Source: Triops longicaudatus | Taxonomy: Eukaryota > Arthropoda > Branchiopoda > Notostraca > Triopsidae | Assembly (NCBI GenBank): GCA_022885665.1 | Contig: JAGQDJ010000186.1 | Coordinates: 130,089-194,088, forward strand | DNA length: 64,000 nucleotides | Reading direction: 5' to 3' | Part shown: positions 21,517 through 33,600 of the stretch, one piece after another | Position numbering within the stretch: position 1 is the first letter of the stretch | Layout of the letters: each line of letters starts with the position of its first letter | The notes under the pieces: generated by a model | What the model was told of the DNA's origin: nothing | Databases searched by the model: none | Seen by the model: only the letters and a program-made list of their open reading frames with translations | Program-made: the position numbers and the translations under genes

Positions 21517-22604
21517 ATGAGGTAAATTCCATTGTTTTTCATCAAAATTTGCACGGATTTTTTAAAGGGTTTTCACTTAAAAAATAGGGAAGCAGTACTA
21601 AACGCACTATTTCAGAGTCAAACATGTCTTAGTGCAGTATTTTATTTATTTTTTAACCCACAATTTAAAACGTGTGCGGTGTGTTGTGACAATGCAATGC
21701 ATTGACCACACGTCCATGCGACGTTTCGTAATTCTCAACTGTGGTGCTCTTATCTATAAATCCATGCGAATGGCATTGGCAAAGGATTTGACTCCGTGGT
21801 GTTATTACCGATCGCGTTGTGTGGCAAAAAAAGTGGAAATTTTCAGTTTAATTCAATGAAAATGTTTATCTTCCATTCATAGTAACTTGCGCCTTCAGAA
21901 GAGGCTTGCCGCCTCTGTGATGAAATGTGGCAAACGAAAAGTATGGATGGATCCTAATGAAATCAACGAGATTGGCAATGCCAATTCCCGTAAGTTGCCA
22001 TCATTATTTTTTTTATAATGCAACTTAACCACGTTGTGTTATAGGTCAGAACATCCGTAAGTTGGTCAAGGATGGTTTGATCATTAAGAAACCCGTAGCC
22101 GTCCATTCCCGTGCGCGCGTTCGTAAAAACACTGAAGCACGCCGTAAGGGACGTCACACCGGTTTCGGCAAACGCAAGGGTAATTTTGCACGTTCTGATT
22201 ATTACTGCCTGCTTCTGTAGAGCTGGAAGGGTTGGGATAGTCAAAGTTATTTTTCTAAAGGTACTGCTAATGCGCGTATGCCCCAAAAGCTCCTCTGGAT
22301 CAGGCGTATGCGCGTCTTGCGCCGCCTCTTGAAACGTTACCGTGAGGCCAAGAAAATCGACCGTCACCTGTACCACGCCTTGTACGTCAAGGCTAAGGGT
22401 AACGTGTTCAAGAACAAGCGCGTCTTGATGGAATATATCCACAAGAAGAAGGCCGAAAAGACCCGTACCAAGATGCTGTCTGATCAAGCCGAGGCTCGTC
22501 GTAACAAAGTTAAGGAAGCCCGCAAACGACGTGAAGACCGTATTTCCCAAAAGAAACAGGAAATCCTTCAGGCTTTCCAGAAGGAAGAAGAGGGCAAGAA
22601 GTGA
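21517..22604 (+). CDS. RPL19: 60S ribosomal protein eL19 (RPL19)
   Basis: Four coding exons: 21517-21521 (only ATGAG), 21883-21989, 22045-22179, 22261-22604. The product is 196 aa, exactly the human length. The tiny first coding exon, with the junction right after the start codon, is familiar for ribosomal protein genes and restores the expected MSNLRLQKRLAASVMKCGK. Other invariant segments are VWMDPNEINEIGNANSR, the basic SRARVRKNTEARRKGRHTG, GKRKGTANARMP, and a long C-terminal helix rich in Lys/Arg/Glu. eL19 binds 25/28S rRNA and contributes to inter-subunit bridges. An out-of-frame upstream ATG at 21501 overlaps the start (see findings). The large antisense frame across this gene is a shadow. 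Confidence 0.97.
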
Positions 22605-24259
22605 AGGGAGAGGCCAAGTGATGTGTATATGGTTTAAATACATCTGGTTTTCTCCTAATTAACTGCTTTTCTAATTTAGCTGACGATATATCGCAACTTA
22701 ACAGATTTAAAAAGCGATGTTTGCAAAGAACGTACGGAGTTTTTGTTTAAAAGGAGATGACCAACCCCATTGCAGGTTGAATCTTACATCTAAGCAAACG
22801 CACTAAGGATCTATCTTTTATAACTTACTACATTGGATCTACCACCTTAGAACTAAGCCGAAGTGCAATTCGTTGGTTCACCACGGTTGTTGCCGACCGT
22901 TGCCACATGCCTTTTTCCTCTGATTTTCTAGTTTCTAAAAATGCACAACCTCGTTATAAGAAACAGGCTATAACTATATTGTTGTGAGTTTCTTTGTGAA
23001 TCAACGAATCGGAACTCTTTCACTACCTAATGTTTTTACAGTGCGATTTATTGAGTCCAAACGTAACATTGGTATTTCTTCGGACGAATGAGCTTATCAG
23101 TCAATGATAAAATGTTTTTGCGTCATTTGGACAGAAGGGTTCGGTAGTCAGTAGTCCATCATTTTAATTAAGGTAGACGATGCTTCTATGATTTCTTTTC
23201 CATGCGCTTTACTACATTTCACTGGGAATTAACAATTTGGCTCCAGGAACTAATTTGGCCCTATTGCAGACTTCGCACATGTAGTCTTCATTTGTAAAAT
23301 GCAGTAGCTACGTCCTTTGTACCGAGAAATTAAAATAACGAAGGGTCGAGTTATTTGGCTGTTGTTCACATCTTGAAAGCCATAAAATTGTTGTGAAATA
23401 AACCTTTCTTCGTGAGAAGACTTAAAATAATTTTAGTCTGTAGGGCAACTTGTCGGTTCGCTTAAATCGTAACTATGTCGTTTCTCCGATTCTGAGGAAG
23501 AGTTTTTATCCTGTATTGTTTGATGTGACTATTTGTAGGGATGGATAGATATTTCCAAAGTCTCCCTAACACAATCTGGAGACCAAATTTGAATCATCAA
23601 GGAAAGTAGATACGCTTCGTGTTTCACGTGAATAAATTTTAGCGAAGATCAGTACCGTAGCCAGGATTCCGGCTCGATGGGAGGGAGGGGGTATATACAA
23701 TTTTATTGGACATCTAGTTTTCGCCTATGTTCATCATTATAAAATAAAATAAATTTTGGAGTTGGGGGGGGGGGGGGTTCAATAAATTCTTCCCCTGGTC
23801 TATGGGCCAAGATGTGAACTAACGAGTTTCTATAAAAAGGATGCTTTTTCAAATTGACTTTTGGAATGAGCTGAAAATCTATGACAAACATAGAGTCTTC
23901 TGTCGTTCGAACTGTAGGTACACTTCTCGTTATCTTCTGTTTTCCAGGAGTAATCGTACTTGGAGGGTTTTTTTTTTAGAACTTCGGTGTTAAAGAAGAG
24001 TACAGTTTCAAGCTTCATCCTCGAAAACTGCCGAATGTTTTGCAGTTATGATATCTAACGGAACAACGGCGTCTTTACCCGGATGAGTAGAAAACAGCCT
24101 TTCTATAAACGGAAAGAGCTTCAGTGATCCATATTTGGAATTCTTTCAAGAGTAAAGCTGTCGCCTACGACAGATCTTGTACTACAAATCTCGACTTGCC
24201 CAGTCCGTGTGCTTAGAACCCAATAATTTCGTATCTTGTATTTCGTGTATTCATATTAT
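22605..24259. other. Intergenic between convergent RPL19 and calaxin, with a G-run repeat relic
   Basis: No gene seen. Around 23655-23800 is a repeat-like stretch containing CCGTAGCCAGGATT, several G-rich runs and a 14-base G tract at about 23764-23777. The rest is unremarkable AT-rich DNA. Confidence 0.5.
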
Positions 24260-25216
24260 CTAAAAATTATCCACAGGGTTTCCACCTAATGCGGCCAATA
24301 CAGCAGAAGCTCTACTGGCTTGAGGCAAACAAGGGCCAAGTACTTCTAGTAACAGTGGCTCCGCCTTCACCGCGGATTGGAAGTCCATGAGCGACACTTT
24401 TCCGTCTGCATCGATGTCCAACAATTTAAGTGCGACTTCCGACAAGTCGCGTGCTCCTTCTTCAGGATCGTCTTCAGCAGCTCCGGGGCCGTTTAATCTT
24501 CTGCTCGGTTCGCCACTAGCTTGCGATTCGCTGCGTTCCGAGCCACCTTGTCGAGATGCTAGTCCTTTGCTTTCATTGCCATCAGAAGAAGGACGAGGCG
24601 TTGGCGTCGCCAAGCGAGAAGTAGCGATTCCGCGTTTTCTGCCGCGCGCTGTCGCAACTGGTTGTCTTAGACTGGATTTGAGAAGCTGAAACATGTCATC
24701 CCGCGTAATGAAGCCGTCTCCATCCAGATCATACACTTGGAAACAATAGTCAGCTTGCTCGCTCATGGTTCCTTTGAGGAAGATTGACAGGCCGGCTAAC
24801 CATTCCGGAAGCGATACTAAGCCATCCGAATCATGGTCGAAGTACCGGAACATCCGATCGAGCAACGTATCATCGCTCATGTCCAACGCTGTATGAAGGA
24901 CATCCCTAAATTGCGACCGATCCATTTTTCCCGTTTCTGTGAAACAAATTGTCTACATTAAAAATGCGATACTAATGCAGGGCAGAGAAAGAAATCACTC
25001 CGTAGAAATACTTATGAATATTTTAAATCGAGCTTAATGTAAGCAACAGTTCTAAATAAAACCTGTAATTTTTGAGAATATTCTGGATAACGCTGCCGCT
25101 TCAATGGCTGTAAATTTTGAAGCCATGATCGGTCTCGATGTCGACGCCGTGCTCACAGCAATACCAGACGAGACCGCCTTTCTAACTGGAAGCCTTCGCG
25201 ACCTAAGCTTCTTCAT
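24260..25216 (-). CDS. CLXN: Calaxin (EFCAB1): EF-hand outer dynein arm protein
   Basis: Two coding exons on the minus strand, 25216-25063 and 24936-24260, give 276 aa. Exon 1 encodes a basic N terminus and SKFTAIEAAALSRIFSKIT, matching the first helix region of calaxin. The junction regenerates ETGKMDRSQFRDVLH. Three EF-hand loops are visible: DHDSDGLVSLPE (residues 85-96), DLDGDGFITRDD (121-132) and DIDADGKVSLMD (225-236). The C-terminal LLLEVLGPCLP is also a calaxin hallmark. Calaxin is a Ca2+ sensor on outer dynein arms of cilia and sperm flagella. The protein is longer than human (211 aa), mainly from a Ser/Arg/Gly/Pro-rich linker insertion at about residues 145-205. The exon 1 donor (GTTTTA) is weak, so that boundary is less sure than the second exon. 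Confidence 0.9.
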
Positions 25217-25891
25217 AGTAGGCCATTAAGGTTTTATTCACACTTCACCAGGCCCCTTCTATTGTTACATACATGACACTTCCAAACGCACTTAAACCGT
25301 ATCGATGAAACTTCGTCCGACGCCATGGTTACCTTTGAGAAAACGAGTCCATGATGCCTCCACAGCGCGTGGCCACGCCAGTCATGCTTCCTTCAATCTG
25401 GTCTGTGTTCCTGTTCAGAAAATAAATTAGGTACTCATTTCTTATGCTTAGAATACCGGAAAAAACGTCGTTTCCTGCCAAACTTCATAGCTCTACGAAA
25501 ATACATTCCGATTGCTCACAGAAACTAAACCAAATCACGAAAAAACGCAATTACTGTATGCAGAAATCCAGATTTGGAAAAATGTACATACGTAAAAATA
25601 ATTAACGCTAGCATTTTCAATTTAGTAGACTATAATTAATTGTTTCTTTCCCTTGCCACCTAAAATTTTTAAACACCTTATTTTAATACAACTTTCAGCA
25701 AAAATACCCGAGTTCACGAAACTTATAAAACGGATTGAAGCATCGATTTCGTTCATATTTTTTGTGCCTTTCTTCGATTGTCTTTTCCTGCTGTCAGATT
25801 CCCTTAATAGATAGCGCTCATGTACAGCTTACGGTAATAAAGGCTCGTAAGGATCATTCTCCTGTGCTACCTTATATGAAAATCGCCCTTA

Positions 25892-26025
25892 TGATATTTC
25901 CAACGGGCTAGAGTCAAAACGACCTGATCCAAAACGCCCGTTCACAGTTACGACATGCCCCTAACCACCGCCTTCTAGAATTCCAGGGTGTGTCAAAGCT
26001 ACCTGAAATGCTGTGATTGGCGAAA
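25892..26025 (+). repeat. Left terminal inverted repeat
   Basis: Begins near ATATTTCCAACGGG, continues GTCAAAACGACCTGATCC, and ends about GTGATTGGCG. It pairs with the right repeat at 27343-27488. It has more substitutions in the GACC-type units than the right copy. Confidence 0.7.
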
Positions 26026-27342
26026 GGGTGACCATAATTGAGTTACTAGGTTGCAATTTTCAGTTTTTCGAAGAACTATATCACAAAGTATTGCAAAACT
26101 GTAATGAATAAAAGAAACGTTTGTACATATATTGTATTTTTCTAGTCGATCAAGTTAAATGTTCTCGATCGCTTCAGCATAATTTAAAAATGCATGTGTT
26201 TCTTGAAGTTTATGTTATATGTTTATTAATTTTATGACTTAAGAATATTGTATCATTGTGATGTTTTTTTCCAATTCTTGACATTATTATTTTTTTTCCA
26301 TTTATTTTTTGCTCTTTTGTACATTTGACTTGACTTCTCTTTAGATGTTTCTACCCTTTCGGTATGATTTCCATGTCTTTTATTTAGGAAATGTTTTAAT
26401 GCGCGTAATTTATATATCAGTTAAGTCTTTAAGTTATATGAACTGAACCTGTGATATTCTTTTTATGTTTGTGTCTTTTTTTCTTGTAAAAGCTACATAA
26501 ATGAATAAAAAAAGCTGCCATATAAACAAATACTTAAACGCAGTTGTGTTGGAATATAGCTAGTGTTATGGAGTAAACTAGTATCAGTAAGAAATTGTAT
26601 TTAAGACGACATTCTGGACCAAAAATTTAATTCCAATGAAAAACGGAAATCTTCTGTTAACCGAGTCTTCAAATCATGTTTCCATTATTTCCACACGAAA
26701 ATTTTTTTTGAATCGAACCGTTTTCAGTTTGAATTGTTGAAAGGGATTCGTCTGCTTTACGAAAACATATATCGATGATATTTCGAATTTCTAAAAGGAT
26801 TATAATTATTTGCGTAAATTTATCATCTCACAGCTCGATAAAACGTCTAAAACTACATTATTAAAAATAAAAAGATAATCATGAAACATAATGTAATCAA
26901 ACACAGTACTGTGTCGTTCTGAAGTAGCATCCTGATTATTCGTTCATCTCTTTAAAAAGATCCGTGAACGTTAAGAATTTCTCCATGTAGTTCCCGGTAA
27001 TAACGCAAAAGCGAGTTGCAGCCACGCAAAGTTCGCTTCTTGTCACTCATTAATGGGAAAATAAAGCTTGGATTCAACGTAGCGAAGATTTGTACTTCCA
27101 AGAAAATAAAACATTTTACGAGTAGTACTCCAAGAAAAGTATTCGTTTTAAAATCATGTTGAAGTGTTTGAAAAAATATAACTTTATCGAATAAAGAAAC
27201 ATAATCTATGTAAAATGTTTCATTTATTAAATAATTTCATACTAATTAATATACGTTTAATTTCCAGCTATTATTTTAAAGTTCTGCAATATTTCGTGAT
27301 ATAGTTCTTAGAAAAAAAATGTAGTAAAATAATGGAACAGTT

Positions 27343-27488
27343 TTGCCAATCACGAGATTTCAGGTCGTTTTGACACACCCTGAATTCTAAAAGCCGGTCG
27401 TTAGAGGTGCGGTCATTTCTGATACGGTCCTTTTTGTGCACGGTCGTTTTGGATCAGGTCGTTTTGACCTCAACCCATTGGCAATATG
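27343..27488 (-). repeat. Right terminal inverted repeat with internal GGTCGTTTT units
   Basis: On the plus strand it contains repeated short units of the form GGTCGTTTTGA: AGGTCGTTTTGA at 27362, CGGTCGTTAG, CGGTCATTTC, CGGTCCTTTT, CGGTCGTTTTGG and AGGTCGTTTTGA. Subterminal repeats like these are common transposase-binding arrays. Confidence 0.7.
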
Positions 27489-27673
27489 TCCATGCGTGGG
27501 TAACGCCTTTTGAAACGCGTGAAAAGGGAAGGGCCAGTCACTCAGGCCCAAACTGTTGTCTTCTGTGTTGAAAGGAGCCGTCATGGCAGTGTTTTCTAGT
27601 GGCAGTTTTAAACTGTTGTGTTTAAAAAACGCGTGAACTGATTGGAAACAACAGATAAATAAAACTCCCCACC

Positions 27674-30600
27674 ATGTTTCGTTGTATTCCTATGTTTAAA
27701 GGCTGTAACAGGCAAGTCGAGTATGTTGACAGGCGACATTGTTCTCTTCCAAGTGTACCCGAAGAATTATGGCGCTATTCTCGCAGTTTAGAAGAACTTT
27801 TACTTGATGCCAATCACATACGAGATTTACCGAAGGTAAGAAACACGTAACTATTAAGATTTCTTTCTATTTACAGAGAAAGCATTCAGAGACGCGCACA
27901 AATGAGTGCACCAACCCAGCAGAAACGTTCATTAAACTCAAGGATAAAAACTTTGCAGCCTCAGAACTACTAACCTGTTTAACTTACTTTTCGTTAACAG
28001 CACCAATTAACCATTCTGGCTCTTCTGAATTGATTCCAAAGTGGACTGTAAATCAAATGCATCCTGTTTCGTGTATTGGTTTAGCTCCTAAACAAATCTT
28101 GGTCAGATGTTGGCGTTCATTATTATTGGCGCTTCATACATTGTGTCAAAACCTTTAGGTATTTTATAATTAATAATGAATCTTTCTGTTTTTAGAATTT
28201 TTTCCGGCTTCAAAAACTGCGGAAATTGGGTCTCAGTGACAATGAAATTCAGCGCCTGCCTGCCGATATTCAAAATTTTGAAAATCTGGTTGAGTTGGAC
28301 GTATCGCGCAATGGTAACCATCGCTCTTTTAAAATCCCTCCACACTTAATCTTCTTGCGTTATCGAGACTTAGGCGACAGATAAGTGTGTGATTAGTCTG
28401 AGCGTTTTGCGGTTTAAATCACAGTTTTCAAGTCCCCATTATCTGATTGGACTAAGGCACAGATTGTTGGGTAGTGCAATTTTGTAGCGTAGCTCAGGCA
28501 ACGATAACGGGATAACTTGTCACATTAGTACGGGAAAAACGAATGTGGACGCAGTGACTAGTCTCACCTGGTTTAGCTCCGTAGGCAGGTGCGTGAGACT
28601 TTTACCGGATATAGCACTTCCGGCTCGTCTTTAACCCGTACCTGATATATTTAGGTACAAAAAGGGAAAGGGAAATTTGTTTTAGCAAAGATGCAGATTT
28701 TTTAGATGAAAGGAGTCGATTTCCGCGAGCTCGCGTTACGTATCAAGAGGCGGAGATTTTTCAGTTACTTTTTGTTTGGCCGTTTGGGGAATTCAAGATT
28801 TTTCAACATGATTTCGTCGGAGGAAAATTCTTATGGAGTCGTAAGTTAGGAGGAGTGATTCTTTTCGATCGCGTGAAGCTTTTAGTGAGCGCAACATGAG
28901 TAGTTTCGTACTAAAGTACTGTCTCCCCGGCGAAACGCTTTTGTTTACATGTTAATGAAGTTCCGTTTACGCATGTCAACAAAAATGCATTGGGCAAGCG
29001 ACAAAGTGGCAAAGTTAAAGTGGCTGTTTTGCCAGAGGTGTTCAATCAAGTAGAAAAGCGACAAAAAGGTAAACATTAGACGTCAGTAGAGAAAACACTG
29101 GCGGGGTAGAGGTAGAGGAATAAATGTCGATAAGCAATAAAAAATGTAAAATGGACGAGCACTAGTTAAAATGCAGTAATGAAGTGTTTCCGATGTCTGA
29201 GCAAATTTACGTCACTCGCATGGTTTAATATTTTGTTATTGCTTTATTTTTTATTATGACACGTAGCAATCAAATGAAACAAATTGTTCTGGCTAATAAG
29301 CGTAATAATTTGCCTCGCAAGTTTATCGAGTATTTTCTTGGGCCTTCCATTAACGTTGGTTTTGGCTTGGACACTTTTAGTGTCAGCAAACAAGATTTCA
29401 CTTACGTTCAAACTTGAATTAGAATACTCGAAGAAAAAGCCTTTATTGTCACAACCCCAACAGTGAATACTCGAATTTCGGTGTATTCGATTTGTTGCGC
29501 CTTTTGGGTGCGAAAATAAGGGCTAGTCTTACAAAGAAACTCGAGTTTTGATGAAATTTCACTGAAAAGACACCCAACTGCAATTTCATTGTTGCAGTTA
29601 AACTGAATACAACGTAGAGCCCGTGGCTTCTCGAAGTTTCGGGTTTGTTGATAAATGCAATTGACGAGAACAGAATCGGAAACTTGTGGGAAAAGTTTTA
29701 GCCTTAATCAATATACTACGTTCAGTAAAACTGGTGTGGGTAACTTTACCGATTAACCTAACTTCGACTAGGTGACACACTTTTTGGTTCAATTTTTGTT
29801 TCCCAGATATCCGGTACTACAAAAAATGCTAAGAGAACTAACGATACATTAAAGATGTTAGAAGTAGTCTGAAATACGAGGACAGTTATTTTTGTTATAA
29901 AACTCACTGGTTAATCTGAATAAGCTAGGCCCTCTTGTCTGTAAAAGGTTTATCGCCAGAAGTTTTATCGCACTTTGAAAGGGCGAGAAGACGTGAAGCG
30001 TGTGTTTTCGTCGTAACAAACTCCTCAGACGACATTAACAGCAAAAACCTTGCTAAGTATATCCCAAGTTCGTTGCATAGGCCGCTTTATTTTTACCCAA
30101 CTTATGATCTTGCAAACCATTCGCTGCAGCGAAGGATTCGTTGACGGTCTTCTTCGCAGTTCTCATTCCACTACTCACTCATGTTCTGATTCGGAATACT
30201 TACTGTTTTATTAATTCTGTATCGTAATAGTACTACTGCTCTTTGTACATTTTCCAGACATTCCTGACATTCCGGAAAGCATTCGTAACTTGAAGGTGCT
30301 TCAAACTGCCGATTTTAGCAGTAACCCGATCCCGAGGTATGCAAGTACCAAGCAATTTCGTGGAGTCCTAATGATTTTCGTCTTTTACACTTCATTAGAT
30401 TGCCGGCGGGTTTTGTACAGTTGCGTAATTTAACAGTATTGGGATTGAATGACATGTCCTTAACGTCATTGCCGCCTGATTTCGGTTCGCTGTCAAGTTT
30501 GGTCTCGGTTGAATTGAGAGAAAACCTGCTCAAAACGTTACCCGATTCCGTGGCGCAGTTGACCAAGTTGGAACGGCTTGACCTCGGAGACAATGACATT

Positions 30601-33600
30601 GATACTTTAGTAAATACGCAATGGAGAATAAAACGTGACCACACATTAACTACTTTGTTTTCCAATTTTAGCCCCCTGTAATCGGTAGCTTACCAGCCTT
30701 GACTGAACTTTGGCTTGATCACAATCAACTCTCAGTTTTACCGAAGGTAAATACTTTTTACCTGCTTTACTTTTTTATTTGGATTGTAAATTTTGAAAAA
30801 CGTTTTTTGAATTAAAACTTTTTTTTTTTTTTTTTTTTTTTTTTAGGAATTGTGCAACTTAAGGAATTTGGCTTGCTTAGACGTTTCCGAAAACCGTTTA
30901 GAATGCCTTCCGGAAGAGATTGGCGGCTTGTACAATTTGACCGATCTTCATCTCTCCCAGAATTTCTTGGAAAGCTTACCAGATAGCATAGGATGTCTGA
31001 TAAAGCTTACCATTTTAAAAGTTGACCAAAATCGATTGACGCAGCTTACGCCAGCGATAGGAAAGTAAGTGAGCAGGAACGTGTAAGAGTGATTTACTCT
31101 CGCGTTTCGCTTGCGTGATGTCATAAATAACTTTGAGGGAGGAAAGAAATGGACCGTAAGTTAGTCTTGACACGTTGTTAATTTCTGCTCGTGTTATTAG
31201 GTGTTCAAGCCTATTAGAACTAATTCTAACGGAAAACTTCCTCACATCCTTGCCGACCTCGATAGGACAAACAAAGTTGACCAACTTGAACGTCGACAGA
31301 AATCGATTACAGTACTTGCCAGTTGAAATTGGTAAGGAACTACGACTGCTAGCCATGAAGAATGATGCCCTGTTGTAAAACCGTTATAATTGTATTTGAT
31401 AAAGCCATAATTGGTCGTCGCATAAATTCTGAGACAATTTGTAACGCTAAGCTTTTGTCATTAATGTGGCATTAGTGACACATCTGCTGCAACAAGACTA
31501 GTTTTAATGAGCCTTAAATTATGTAGGTGAGCTGAAATCCTTGAGCGTTTTGTCTCTGCGAGACAACCAGTTGATTAAAATTCCGGACGAGTTGGGTCAT
31601 TGCAGAGAATTACACGTTTTGGACGTATCGGGCAATCGGTTACAATTTTTGCCTTTTTCTTTGGCTTCATTGCCCTTAAAAGCGATTTGGCTCTCGGAAA
31701 ACCAAGCCCAGCCTTTGCTAGCCTTCCAAACCGACACGGATCCGGAAACAGGAGACCAAGTGTTAACATGTTTTCTCTTGCCGCAACTTGAGCTGCGTCA
31801 TACAGACGGTAACTTTTTGGCTTTTCATCCAAATGTTTTCACGCTCACCGTGTTAGTTGTTATCGTAAATTTTGCGTAATCTAACCTTTAAGCTTTATTC
31901 ATAACCATTCTTTATTTTTTTTCCTTTTTACTTTCGTTAATCGCTTTAGTCATTGGTACATTCTAAATACATTTGTGTTTTCCAAAGACTTTACAATTAA
32001 CCACATTCTGCATCTAATTTTTTAATTTGTAAGCACATTCTGTCGGCTTATGTTCTTTGTGTATTTATATTTTCTTTAATTCTCTTTATCCTATGGGATA
32101 TTCACGGTCGGTCTGTTGCGCTTCATTACTTTCCATTTTCGTTCCGCCTGGGTATTGTGGCCTTTTGTGTAGCACCTCCTTCTTTAAGGCGATGGGCGTG
32201 GGCGCCTTTACGATACTTGAGAAGGGAAGAAAGTAGGGAAGAACAAGCTTCCGACGTCACGTGGGGGTGGCAAAGTGCGGAGTCTTTAGTATCAGGTGGT
32301 TCTGTTGGTCTTAGTTTGAATTGGATGCAGTACTATACAGTCAATTCACGTATGAGTCAGTCAGATTGCTTGAAGTTTTACAACAATACTCTTAAAACCT
32401 CATATGAGAAATAAGTGTAAAAATAATATTGCATTGAAAACTTTGATAATTCTTTTGTGATACATTTTTAAGTAACTTACTATAGTATCATCGAGTAAAT
32501 ATTTTAAAATTAATTGAAAACGTATACATAGCGACATTGTTTTTTTACCGAGGTGGCTTACAAAAGTGCAAGTTTCCGAAAATGGGGCCGATAAAATCAG
32601 AACTTTATCGTATACGAGGTTTAAAGTAGATGTGGCAAGTTCACAGGTAGTTGCAGTACAGAGAACAGAGCTTCTTGTTCGTCATTCTCGTAGGAAATTC
32701 AAATTTCTATCCCAACCAGTTAACTGTTAATTTTCGTTTAAAGAGCAATAGCAAGAAAATAAAGTGATAAAAAGTACAAAACTTTTGTAGCTGGTATTGT
32801 AAACGTTGATTTAACAATGAAACCGGATTGTTAAAATTGTCGCGCTGTGATTCTCACGCTTGGAACTTTTATTGTTACGTAATCTTAGTGCCTTTTAAAC
32901 TTTTCTTGATTATAGTTCTGATAGACTGGAAATTGAGCTCAAGAATAGGTCATCCTGGTCCACAGCCTACGGTTGTCAACTTTCATTGTTATTCAACTGT
33001 CATGCGTTTTGTATAGCGACGATGTCTTTGTTAGCTTTTTGAGCCATGACAACCAAAGAGACAGTCTGCCTGGGCAAATGCTGGTGTAACAATGATTGTT
33101 CGCGTATCTATGTCGTTTGTATCAGAGGTTTGGAGCACGTCAATTTTTTTAGTTGCTCCGATCCGACCGATCACACGCCTGTTCTAGCTCCGCTCCTTTG
33201 CCCCGACATATCTCATAATGAAATGATTAAGCTTAATTACAAGGCTAGTTAAATAGAATCAATTGCGACTACAAGTACGAAAAGTAAAAGGTCTACTTAT
33301 GTTTTAACTTTCTTTTTTATTGCCTACGCAAATTATTGCGCAATTTAAGATTACCACGCCTGTACACTTAAAAAAAAAAAATTTTTCTCGTGTACCGTGT
33401 CATTTAGAAGATTTGTTGCTAGTCTGACTCATGAGCAGACAGATTTTCACCCGTTAGACACATTGCGTCACGAGATGAGGAAGGACTCGAAGGCCTGATT
33501 CTCATCCTCAGCAAAGATAGTGGTAGCTATAATTTTCCAGTGTTGTCTTGAAATTTCGGCCGCTTAAAGCGGCGATTTGCTAAAACGGGACAGGAGAAGA

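Larger units (their letters stand above)
25892..27488. mobile_element. Non-autonomous DNA element bounded by ~135-145 bp terminal inverted repeats
   Basis: Left end 25892-26025 and right end 27343-27488 are inverted copies. Both carry TCAAAACGACCTGATCC next to the outer end, a central AGAATTC/CAGGGTGTGTCAAA block, and CCTGAAAT with GTGATTGGC at the inner end. By eye they are roughly three-quarters identical. The 1.3 kb interior is very AT-rich with no transposase-like ORF. It lies between the start of calaxin and the start of scribble, ending about 185 bp before the scribble ATG. The superfamily is not recognised, and I could not define a clear target-site duplication. Confidence 0.7.

Noticed and set aside
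21963..22643. 226-codon open frame on the minus strand over RPL19
   Set aside because: Exact antisense shadow of the eL19 exons; it crosses their introns and has no homology.
29284..29466. 60-aa hydrophobic frame in scribble intron 2
   Set aside because: Starts with TTG, has no homology, and the spliced LRR sequence is complete without it.
32157..32414. 85-aa frame inside scribble intron 8
   Set aside because: Phases of exons 8 and 9 already fit without it, and it shows no similarity to scribble.
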